Shown in pieces: positions 1 to 5,883 of a stretch of 7,659 nucleotides of DNA. Origin of the DNA: Actinomycetales bacterium (GTDB taxonomy: Bacteria; Actinomycetota; Actinomycetes; Mycobacteriales; Mycobacteriaceae); NCBI GenBank assembly GCA_012838715.1, contig DUOR01000392.1, forward strand, positions 1 through 7,659, read 5' to 3'. Under the pieces are notes generated by a model. It saw only the letters and a program-made list of their open reading frames with translations, was not told the origin of the DNA and ran no database searches. A program made the position numbers and the translations under genes. Numbering within the stretch: the stretch's first letter is position 1; every line of letters starts with the position of its first letter.

Positions 1-159
1 GGGGAGGCGGGCGGCGTCGGCAAGCCGTGGATGAATCGGCGGCTGTGGATGAACCCGCGCGCGGAGTGGGCGAAGGGCACGCGCGCGGACCGCGGCGGCA
101 CATCGCGGGAGGTGGCGCAAACGCTGCACGGGCCTCCGGATCGTCGCTACCCTGGGCCC
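1..159. other. Upstream segment, no assignable gene
   Basis: This GC-rich stretch precedes the HIT gene. Two plus-strand frames are open from the window edge, one of them in frame with the HIT gene, but their translations are Arg/Gly-rich and resemble no family I know. A third plus frame closes with a TGA at 32-34, so an upstream gene could end there. I cannot decide this from the window. The last dozen bases probably contain the HIT promoter. Confidence 0.4.
148..153 (+). promoter_or_regulatory. Possible -10 box of a leaderless HIT transcript
   Basis: TACCCT fits the actinobacterial -10 pattern TANNNT and ends six bases before the ATG at 160. Transcription would then begin at or next to the start codon. 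No Shine-Dalgarno sequence lies before this ATG, which agrees with leaderless expression. A -35 element is weak at best: TGCACG at 125-130, spacer 17. The call rests on position and pattern only. Confidence 0.4.
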
Positions 160-570
160 ATGGGCACTGTTTTCACGAAAATCATCAATGGCGAGCTTCC
201 GGGGCGTTTCGTGTACCGCGACGACAAGGTCGTGGCGTTCCTGACCATCGAGCCGGTGGCGTACGGCCACACGCTGGTCATTCCGGTGGAGGAAGTGGAC
301 AAGTGGACCGACGCGGATCCGGCGCTGTGGGCGCGCATGAATGAGGTGGCGCAGAAGGTCGGCAACGCCATCATCGAGGTGTTCGATGCGCCGCGGGCGG
401 GCTACATGATTGCCGGCTTCGAGGTGCCGCACGCGCACATCCACGTGTTCCCGGCCTCGGACATGTCGGGGTACAGCCTGGCGAACATCAACCGGAATCC
501 CGATGAGGACAAGATGGACGACGCCGCGAATCGTCTGCGCGAGGCGTTGGGGACCACGGATCTCGCGTAA
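160..570 (+). CDS. HIT family protein (histidine triad nucleotide-binding hydrolase)
   Basis: A 136-residue protein of the histidine triad superfamily, of the HINT/Fhit type. These are small, usually dimeric cytoplasmic enzymes that hydrolyse or transfer nucleoside monophosphates from substrates such as nucleoside phosphoramidates or dinucleoside polyphosphates. The N-terminus (FTKIINGELP, residues 5-14) and the YGHTLVIP strand (35-42) are typical. The defining motif HAHIHVF is at 91-97; its His residues bind and attack the alpha-phosphate. Length is normal. The frame is open upstream to residue -43, but that extension is Arg/Gly-rich and unlike the family. ATG 160 gives the canonical N-terminus and follows a -10-like box, so I chose it. 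The gene heads a probable operon: its TAA shares a base with the ATG of the next gene. The exact substrate cannot be told. Confidence 0.93.
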   Translation: MGTVFTKIINGELPGRFVYRDDKVVAFLTIEPVAYGHTLVIPVEEVDKWTDADPALWARMNEVAQKVGNAIIEVFDAPRAGYMIAGFEVPHAHIHVFPASDMSGYSLANINRNPDEDKMDDAANRLREALGTTDLA

Positions 571-2027
571 TGACGGAACCCTCGTCGACACCGGTCCCGT
601 ACGCGACCTTCCGGGCGCGGCGCGGCGTATTCGAGGATGACTGGCGCGCGAAAGTGACGCCGAAGCGGCCGTGGCCCGTGGTGATGATTCATGGCACGGG
701 CCATGCGAAGGGGGTGTGGGAGGACCTCGGCGGGGAGCTGCGCAAGGACGGTTGGGCCGTGTTCGCACCGGACTACGGGTACCGGGCGACGGGCCCGCTG
801 TCGGAGTCGTTGGATCAGTTGTCGGCGTACATCGATCAGGTGTTGGCGGCGACGGGTGGCCGGCGGGCGATTATCGTCGGGCATTCGCAGGGTGGTCTGT
901 TGGCGACGTTGCTGTCGTTCCGCAATTCCCATATGACCCGGCATGTGGTGTGCCTGGCTGCGCCGAACCACGGCACGTCGTTGGGTGGGGTGGCGGCGGG
1001 CCTGTTGCGCATTCCGGGGACGCGCAATCTGGTGAACAATTTCGTCCAGAGTTATTGGGGGACGTCGGGGATTGAGCAGCTGACGGGGTCGCCGATGTTG
1101 GAGAGCATCGCGCAGGCCGACGTGACGGCGCCGGGCGTGACGTATTCCTGCATCGCGAGCCGCACGGATCAGCTGATTAACCCTCCGTCGTCGTGTTTCC
1201 TCGACGATGGTGGGCAGGGGACGGTCAACAACATTTGGATTCAGGACCTGTTCCCGCAGGCCGTGGTGCTGCACGAGCACACGGCGACGGACCGCCGCGT
1301 CCGGGCGATTGTCCGCGAGGAGCTGCTGAAGCTGGTCAACGAGTCCTTCGCGGGGGCGGCGTTCCTCGCGGAGGATGAGCCGACGGAGCGTCGCCTTTTC
1401 CTAGGCGGCAAGTCGTCGCGCGATTCGGATGACGGTGCCGGCGATGATGCGGGGGCACGCGATGGCGCGGGTGATGGCGGTGACGCCGACGGTGCCGCCG
1501 GTGATTCGCTTTCCGACGAGGACCTCGGCCGCCACCCGGAGGATCCCCTGCATTACGAGGACGACTTCGACGAAGGTGGCGCCAACCTGACCAGCTTCGC
1601 GTCCCTGTTGGCGGCGTTCATGTACCGCGAGGGATTCTCCGATTGGGCGGAGCGCGCCGGATTGAGCGGCCTGCAGGGGTTGGCGGAATCGCGGGGTTCG
1701 GGCGGCAAGTTCAAGTGGGGCCGGAGCTCCTCCGACGATGACGACGGAGATTCGGGCTCCGGAGATTCAGGCTCGGGCGACGGTGACGGTGACGGTTCCG
1801 TCGACGACGGCCTCGGGGACGAGGCGATTGGCGGCGAGGCCGACAACGAACCGATGGACGGTTCCTCGGACGCCGATGCCGTCGAGGTCGCGAACCAGGG
1901 CGACGGCGACGGCGGCGCGAACCCCCGCGACGACGATGCGGGCGCCCCGCACGGCCACTCGAACGAAGATGGCTTCGATGGGGCCGACGGCACCGGCGAT
2001 CGCGACGAAGAATCCCCCGGCGACTAG
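570..2027 (+). CDS. Alpha/beta-hydrolase (Lipase_2-like) with long acidic C-terminal tail
   Basis: A 485-residue serine hydrolase of the lipase/esterase type. The catalytic domain covers about residues 35-260. It shows the oxyanion-hole HGTG (41-44), the nucleophile elbow GHSQGG (104-109, Ser106), the PNHGTS segment (132-137), a probable acid in SRTDQLINP (Asp200), and a catalytic His at 235 or 237 in LHEHTATD. This resembles actinobacterial triacylglycerol lipases of the Lipase_2 class, which cleave ester bonds. I see no signal peptide, so it may be cytoplasmic despite the lipase-like fold. Residues 281-485 are an added tail, about 58 Asp/Glu against a dozen Lys/Arg by my count, rich in Gly and Ser. 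A probably helical segment at 339-372 interrupts it. The ATG overlaps the HIT stop (TAATG), implying translational coupling. The substrate is unknown. The fold call is firm; lipase rather than another esterase is inference. Confidence 0.85.
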   Translation: MTEPSSTPVPYATFRARRGVFEDDWRAKVTPKRPWPVVMIHGTGHAKGVWEDLGGELRKDGWAVFAPDYGYRATGPLSESLDQLSAYIDQVLAATGGRRAIIVGHSQGGLLATLLSFRNSHMTRHVVCLAAPNHGTSLGGVAAGLLRIPGTRNLVNNFVQSYWGTSGIEQLTGSPMLESIAQADVTAPGVTYSCIASRTDQLINPPSSCFLDDGGQGTVNNIWIQDLFPQAVVLHEHTATDRRVRAIVREELLKLVNESFAGAAFLAEDEPTERRLFLGGKSSRDSDDGAGDDAGARDGAGDGGDADGAAGDSLSDEDLGRHPEDPLHYEDDFDEGGANLTSFASLLAAFMYREGFSDWAERAGLSGLQGLAESRGSGGKFKWGRSSSDDDDGDSGSGDSGSGDGDGDGSVDDGLGDEAIGGEADNEPMDGSSDADAVEVANQGDGDGGANPRDDDAGAPHGHSNEDGFDGADGTGDRDEESPGD

Positions 2028-2045
2028 GACGGGCCCCGGAATCCG

Positions 2046-3005
2046 ATGAAGCCGCTGTTGCTCAAGTTCCCCCTGCAGGGCGAGTTGCCGCCGGGGGTCT
2101 TCGATCTTTCGGCGCCCGCGGGGTCGGCGGGCGCCGACCCCGCGGCAACCGGCCCCACCGCAACCGGCCCCACCGCAGCCAGCCCCACCGCAGCCGGCCC
2201 CACGCCGCCCGGCGCCCCCACTGCCGCCGGACCGCCGGTCGTGTGCCTGCATGGGACGGTGGCCAGCGGCGGCAACTGGGGACATCTGGCGACGCTGATG
2301 TTGGCGCGGGGCCGCGTCGTCGCGGCGCCCACCTACGGCGAGCGCGGCACCGGCCCCCTGCTGGACAACTATGCGGAGGTCACCGGCATCGTCCGGCGGG
2401 TCCTCGAGGAAACGGGCGCCGACCAGGTGGATCTCGTCGGCCATTCGCAGGGCGGACTGCTGGCGGGGATGCTCGTGGCGGCGATGCTGCGCGGCGACGG
2501 CCACGTCCCCTTCGCCGAGGTCCTCGGCCACCTGGGCACGCCCCTCGGCCAGATGGCCGACGGCCCCGCGGATTCCCCGCCGCCGGGCCGTCCCGCCACG
2601 ACCGTCCCCTCCGCGGACGCCCGCGCGCCCGCTCCCCTGCCGCCGAATTCGATCCGCCGGGTCGTGTGCGTCTCCGGGGATCACCGCGGATTCCCCAAGC
2701 CGCGGTGGGTGCACAAGGCATGGCCGCGGGCGCTGTTCGGCCCGGCGCTCGCGGATCAGATGCAGCTGCGCGAGCATGGCGTGGCGCCCGCCATCGCGGG
2801 CCTGACGCCCGGGCCCGACTGGATTGACCTGGTCACCGACATCGATCGCGTCGTCCCGGCCAGCTCGGCCGTCACCCGCGACGAGTACGCCGCCGCCCGC
2901 ACCATCCGCCTGGAGGATGCCCTGGGCCGCGGGGTGCCGCATCCGCGCCAGCCGCATGATCACGGCGTCGGAAAGCTCATCGCGCAACTGCTTGCCGACG
3001 ACTGA
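2046..3005 (+). CDS. Second alpha/beta-hydrolase (lipase/esterase-like)
   Basis: A 319-residue serine hydrolase, apparently a paralogue of the preceding gene. Both share PVV-x-x-HGT, AP-x-YG-x-R-x-TGPL and GHSQGGLLA. Here HGT is at 69-71 and GHSQGG at 132-137 (Ser134). The acid is probably Asp267 in TDIDRVVP and the base His304 or His306 in PHDHG. Two low-complexity insertions are unusual. Residues 22-63 are Ala/Gly/Pro/Thr-rich and contain four five-residue repeats before the core. Residues 170-201 are Pro/Ala-rich and lie between the nucleophile elbow and the strand IRRVVCVSG (203-211). I see no signal peptide. The gene starts 18 bases after its neighbour without a strong ribosome site, so it probably depends on the same transcript. 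ATG 2046 is the only start that keeps the N-terminal segment; a later one would enter the core. Substrate unknown. Confidence 0.82.
   Translation: MKPLLLKFPLQGELPPGVFDLSAPAGSAGADPAATGPTATGPTAASPTAAGPTPPGAPTAAGPPVVCLHGTVASGGNWGHLATLMLARGRVVAAPTYGERGTGPLLDNYAEVTGIVRRVLEETGADQVDLVGHSQGGLLAGMLVAAMLRGDGHVPFAEVLGHLGTPLGQMADGPADSPPPGRPATTVPSADARAPAPLPPNSIRRVVCVSGDHRGFPKPRWVHKAWPRALFGPALADQMQLREHGVAPAIAGLTPGPDWIDLVTDIDRVVPASSAVTRDEYAAARTIRLEDALGRGVPHPRQPHDHGVGKLIAQLLADD
2145..2204 (+). repeat. Four tandem 15-bp in-frame repeats
   Basis: Units begin at 2145, 2160, 2175 and 2190. The first two are identical (GCAACCGGCCCCACC) and the others differ by a few bases. They encode ATGPT, ATGPT, AASPT and AAGPT, residues 34-53 of the second hydrolase. 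Because 15 bp is five codons, gain or loss of a unit keeps the frame, so the linker length could vary between strains by slippage. Confidence 0.9.
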
Positions 3006-3034
3006 CCGGCCACCCCGCGCCCGGCCACCCCGCG
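3006..3034. repeat. Direct repeat after the second hydrolase stop
   Basis: CCGGCCACCCCGCG occurs at 3006-3019 and again at 3021-3034, a period of 15 bases. The first copy starts immediately after the TGA of the hydrolase gene. It fills most of the 42-base gap between the two convergent genes. Confidence 0.85.
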
Positions 3035-3043
3035 GGGCGCCGG
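3021..3043. terminator. Possible bidirectional terminator hairpin
   Basis: CCGGC (3021-3025) can pair with GCCGG (3039-3043), and inside it lies the palindrome CCCCGCGGGG (3028-3037). The element sits between the convergent stops of the second hydrolase and pqo, where a shared terminator is expected. No T-run follows on either strand, so it is not a classical intrinsic terminator; GC-rich actinobacterial terminators often lack one. Confidence 0.4.
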
Positions 3044-3047
3044 CGGC

Positions 3048-4796
3048 CTAGGGCCGCGGGATGTTGCGGAGGTTCGCGCGCGCCAGCTCGACCATCTTGC
3101 CCACGCCGCCATCGAGGATGGTGCGGACCGACGCCTTGGCGAACCCGCCGACCTGCTCGAGGGAAATGTCCGGCGGCAGGGACAGCGCGTCGGCGTCGGT
3201 GACGATGTCGATGAGGACGGGCCCCTCCTCCGCAAGCGCGACGGACAGCTGCTCGCGCAGGCGCTTCGGGTCGGTGATGCGCACCGACCGCATGCCCAGG
3301 GCGGCGGCGACGGCGGCGAAATCGACGTCGTCGTGATCGGTGCCGTGGTCGGGCATGCCGGCGACGAGCATCTCCAGCTTCACCATCGCCAGGGAGGAGT
3401 TGTTGAACACGACGGTCTTCACGGGGAGCCCGGCGCGGCGCACGGTCAGCAGCTCGCCGAGGAGCATCGACAGGCCGCCGTCGCCGGACATGGAAATGAC
3501 CTGCCGGCCCGGGTCCGCGGCCGACGCGCCGATGGCGTGCGGCAGCGCGTTCGCCATCGTGCCGTGGCGCCACGAGCCCAGCAGCCGGCGGCGGCCGTTC
3601 GGGGTGACGTAGCGCGCGGCCCACACGTTGCACATGCCGGTGTCGACGGTGAACACGGCGTCGTCGGCGGCGAGCTCATCGAGGACCCGCGCCGCGTACT
3701 CCGGGTGGATCGGGGTCATCTCTTCGGCGCCCTCGGTGTACGCCTCGATGACGCGGGACAGTTCCTTCTCGTGGTGGCGCAGCATCCGCTCGAGGAACTT
3801 GTCGGCGCCGGTGCCCGCCTTGTCCGCGACCATCGGCAGCACCGCGCGGAGGGTTTCGCCGGCGTCGCCGTGAACGGGCGTGCGAACCGTCGTGCGCCGC
3901 CCCAGATTCGCCGCATTGGAATCGATCTGGGCGACGTTGCCGGTCGGCAGGAAATCGGAGTACGGGAAGTCCGTGCCCACCATCAGCAGCAGGTCGGCCT
4001 TCTCCATCGACTCCTGCAGCCCGCCGTAACCGAGCAGCCCCGACATGCCCACGTCGAAGGGGTTGTCGTACTGGATGATGTCCTTGCCGCCCAGCGAGTG
4101 CCCCACCGGCGCCCGCAGCCGCGCCGCCAGCTCCAGCACCTCGTCGCGCGCGTCCCACGCGCCGGCGCCGACCAGCAGCGTCACCGTCTCCGCCTCGTTG
4201 AGGGCGCGGGCGAGCGCGTCCACCTGCGCCGCGTTGGGCTTGACGACGCCCCGGGCCGCCGTCGCGACCGAATCCAGCAGCGTCGACTCCACCTCGTCCT
4301 CCGAGGAGACGTCGCCCGGGATGACCAGCACCGACACCCCGTTTCCGGCGAGCGTCGACTGCACGGCGTTGTGCAGGATGTCCGCGCCCTGGGCGGCCGA
4401 GTTGGCCATCTCGCAGTAACCGGAGCATTCCGCGAACAGGTGCTCCGGATGGGTTTCCTGGAAGAACGACGAACCGATGTTCGCCGACGGGATGTGCGAC
4501 GCGATGGCCAGCACCTTCGCCCCGTTGCGGTGCGAATCGTAGAGGCCCTGCAGCAGATGCAGGTTGCCCGGGCCGCACGACCCGGCGCACACCGCCAGCT
4601 CACCGGTCATCAGGGATTCGGCGCCGGCCGCGAACGCCGCCGACTCCTCGTGGTGGACGTGCACCCACTCGATGCCGTCGGTGCGGCGCACCGCGTCGAC
4701 GATCGGGTTCAGGCTGTCGCCCACGAGCCCGTAAATGCGGCGCACCCCCTGCGCCACCAATTTCCCCACAAGCTGATCCGCGAACGTCGCGCCCAT
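3048..4796 (-). CDS. pqo: Pyruvate:quinone oxidoreductase (pyruvate dehydrogenase, quinone)
   Basis: A 582-residue ThDP- and FAD-dependent peripheral membrane flavoenzyme. It decarboxylates pyruvate to acetate and CO2 and gives the electrons to membrane quinone, bypassing the pyruvate dehydrogenase complex. The protein follows C. glutamicum Pqo (579 residues) almost throughout, as I remember it: RIYGLVGDSLNP (20-31), AVCAGSCGPGN (68-78), GLYDSHRNGAKVLAIASHIPS (84-104) and TVDTGMCNVW (383-392). ThDP-site features are Glu50 in HHEESAAFAAG and GDG (438-440) through NN (465-466). The C-terminal stretch corresponds to the membrane-binding region of E. coli PoxB. An upstream in-frame ATG at 4844 would add 16 residues, but ATG 4796 matches the family N-terminus and has GGAAGG eight bases upstream. 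The gene converges on the second hydrolase and lies 158 bases downstream of the thioesterase-like gene. No truncation or missing key residue. Confidence 0.95.
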   Translation of the reverse strand: MGATFADQLVGKLVAQGVRRIYGLVGDSLNPIVDAVRRTDGIEWVHVHHEESAAFAAGAESLMTGELAVCAGSCGPGNLHLLQGLYDSHRNGAKVLAIASHIPSANIGSSFFQETHPEHLFAECSGYCEMANSAAQGADILHNAVQSTLAGNGVSVLVIPGDVSSEDEVESTLLDSVATAARGVVKPNAAQVDALARALNEAETVTLLVGAGAWDARDEVLELAARLRAPVGHSLGGKDIIQYDNPFDVGMSGLLGYGGLQESMEKADLLLMVGTDFPYSDFLPTGNVAQIDSNAANLGRRTTVRTPVHGDAGETLRAVLPMVADKAGTGADKFLERMLRHHEKELSRVIEAYTEGAEEMTPIHPEYAARVLDELAADDAVFTVDTGMCNVWAARYVTPNGRRRLLGSWRHGTMANALPHAIGASAADPGRQVISMSGDGGLSMLLGELLTVRRAGLPVKTVVFNNSSLAMVKLEMLVAGMPDHGTDHDDVDFAAVAAALGMRSVRITDPKRLREQLSVALAEEGPVLIDIVTDADALSLPPDISLEQVGGFAKASVRTILDGGVGKMVELARANLRNIPRP

Positions 4797-4804
4797 ATCC
4801 GGCA

Positions 4805-4810
4805 CCTTCC
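4805..4810 (-). promoter_or_regulatory. Ribosome binding site deciding the pqo start
   Basis: GGAAGG on the minus strand lies eight bases before ATG 4796. It would fall inside the coding sequence if the upstream ATG at 4844 were used, which supports the shorter 582-residue protein. Confidence 0.75.
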
Positions 4811-4874
4811 AGTCATGTCGTGGCAACCAGCGCGGTTTTGTCACCGGCGTTCACCACGGTACGCGCAGGGATGG

Positions 4875-4920
4875 GCGGCCGCAGATGGGCGGGAGCGGGC
4901 GAGCGGCCGCAGGTGGGCGG
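4875..4920. repeat. Two 18-bp direct repeats upstream of pqo
   Basis: GCGGCCGCAGATGGGCGG at 4875-4892 recurs at 4903-4920 with a single difference (GTGGG for ATGGG), a period of 28 bases. A shorter partial copy, ATGGGCGG, is at 4871-4878. The pair lies 79-124 bases upstream of the pqo start, in the only gap that could hold a pqo-specific promoter. It could be an operator or a simple duplication. Confidence 0.8.
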
Positions 4921-4928
4921 TTGGACGC

Positions 4929-4956
4929 CAGCGGGTCGGCGCCCGGTCAGCGGGTC
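4929..4956. repeat. Direct repeat at the thioesterase-like gene stop
   Basis: CAGCGGGTC is at 4929-4937 and 4948-4956, a period of 19 bases. Read in the gene's direction the copies are GACCCGCTG. The first is preceded by T, forming the TGA stop; the second is preceded by C, giving CGA. It parallels the repeats at two neighbouring gene ends. Confidence 0.7.
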
Positions 4957-5797
4957 AGTACTTGTCCAGGGACTCGCGGGCCTCGGTGACCTCGTCGATG
5001 AGGGACTGCGCTTCGGGGCCCGGGTCGCGCAGGGTCAGGGCGTCCATCACGACGTCGGGAAGCCCCGCGGCGCGCAGATCCTCCGCGTAGAGGTGACCGC
5101 GGTCGAGCACCCCGTCGAGCCAGGCGACGGCGACGGCCTCGGGGCGGATGCAGCGGCGGGCGATGCGTTCCTGGCGGACGAGGCGGTCGCGGTTGGCTTC
5201 GCCGCGCAGGCCCATGCGCGCCAGGGTGCGGCCGGCGGCGATGAGGTTCTCGCCGGCGACGTGCTCCAGCTGCGCCGGGTTGGCCGGCGGCTTCCCGCGG
5301 CCACGGCGACGGACGTACAAATCCTGCTGGCCGATGCCGACGATGCCGCCGTTTTTGTCGCGGATGACGGAGGTGTACGGCACGACGGTGGAGAAGCCGC
5401 CGTCGGTTTCCGCCAGGATGCGCTCGATGAGCTCGTCGCTGACCTCGACCTCGAGGTACGTGCCGCGGCTGCCCGGGCGGATGTACTCGAAGGAGCCGGT
5501 GCGGGTCCACGCCTCGTACTTGTCGGTGCCCAGCCGCTGCATGACCAGCACGCCGAACAGGACGTCGGTCATGGAGAAGAGGGAGCCACCGAATGCGGCA
5601 CCGTGCATGTTCGCGATGAACCGGTTGAGCTTCAGCTCCAGGCGGCCGCGCGACCAGTCATCGGCGATGTGGGTGATGCGGATGCCCTGCGCGAACAGGG
5701 GCGGCCAGCCGTTGAGCAGGAAACGCAGGCGGTTCGGGGTCAGCGAACGGCCGACGAGCTTCATCATCGACCGCCGCAGAGAAGGTGCCTTTTTCAT
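4955..5797 (-). CDS. Hot-dog-fold thioesterase-like protein (DUF4442-like) with C-terminal extension
   Basis: A 280-residue protein. Residues about 20-165 look like a hot-dog domain of the PaaI/DUF4442 type, whose members often hydrolyse acyl-CoA or related thioesters. The visible signature is N63-M-HGAAFGGSLFSMTD (65-78), the turn and central helix that line the active site in this fold, followed by a strand pattern ending in GIVGIGQQDLYV (151-162). The remaining 115 residues are Arg-rich then helical, longer than a single hot-dog domain needs, and I recognise no family there. The frame is open far upstream (to 6301), overlapping the ArsC-like gene, but that part reads as Arg/Pro-rich shadow. 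ATG 5797 gives a sensible N-terminus (MKKAPSLRRS) and has AGGA nine bases before it. It lies on pqo's strand, 158 bases upstream. Substrate unknown. Confidence 0.78.
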   Translation of the reverse strand: MKKAPSLRRSMMKLVGRSLTPNRLRFLLNGWPPLFAQGIRITHIADDWSRGRLELKLNRFIANMHGAAFGGSLFSMTDVLFGVLVMQRLGTDKYEAWTRTGSFEYIRPGSRGTYLEVEVSDELIERILAETDGGFSTVVPYTSVIRDKNGGIVGIGQQDLYVRRRGRGKPPANPAQLEHVAGENLIAAGRTLARMGLRGEANRDRLVRQERIARRCIRPEAVAVAWLDGVLDRGHLYAEDLRAAGLPDVVMDALTLRDPGPEAQSLIDEVTEARESLDKY

Positions 5798-5805
5798 GAC
5801 TACCC

Positions 5806-5811
5806 ATCCTA
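5806..5811 (-). promoter_or_regulatory. Possible -10 box or ribosome site of the thioesterase-like gene
   Basis: TAGGAT on the minus strand fits the TANNNT pattern and ends eight bases before ATG 5797, close enough for a leaderless or nearly leaderless transcript. The same bases include AGGA, so it could instead be a Shine-Dalgarno site. The sequence alone does not separate the two readings. Confidence 0.35.
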
Positions 5812-5832
5812 GGCCCACCCTCCGCGGGTCCG

Positions 5833-5846
5833 CGCGCCCGGGCGCG
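5833..5846. terminator. 14-bp perfect palindrome between two minus-strand genes
   Basis: CGCGCCCGGGCGCG reads the same on both strands. It lies about 30 bases past the stop of the ArsC-like gene and about 35 bases before the start of the thioesterase-like gene. It could be a terminator hairpin for the former or an operator for the latter. No T-run follows. Confidence 0.3.
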
Positions 5847-5883
5847 GTGGCCGGTCGGGAGTTGCGGTGGCCGGTCAGGAGTT
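5844..5883. repeat. 20-bp tandem duplication spanning the ArsC-like stop codon
   Basis: Two adjacent 20-bp units, 5844-5863 and 5864-5883, differ at one base. In the gene's direction each begins AACTCC: the first unit reads AACTCCTGA and supplies the last two codons and the stop, while the second reads AACTCCCGA. The single difference is therefore the T of the stop codon. Confidence 0.9.

Noticed and set aside
31..159. N-terminal extension of the HIT protein by 43 residues
   Set aside because: The extra residues are low-complexity and unlike HIT proteins, and the internal ATG at 160 gives the standard N-terminus.
402..1280. Minus-strand open frame opposite the HIT gene and first hydrolase
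   Set aside because: Arg-rich shadow translation; it overlaps the HIT motif and the GHSQGG motif on the other strand.
1738..1800. RTX calcium-binding repeats in the first hydrolase
   Set aside because: The Asp/Gly-rich stretch lacks the GGxGxDxUx nonapeptide period and there is no secretion context.
1767..2987. Long minus-strand open frame opposite both hydrolases
   Set aside because: The translation is Gly/Arg/Ala repeats mirrored from the coding strand, with no motif. Both sense genes carry clear catalytic motifs.
3333..5090. Long plus-strand open frame opposite pqo
   Set aside because: It is the antisense shadow of a firmly identified gene. Its translation is rich in Arg, His, Val and Gln and shows no motif.
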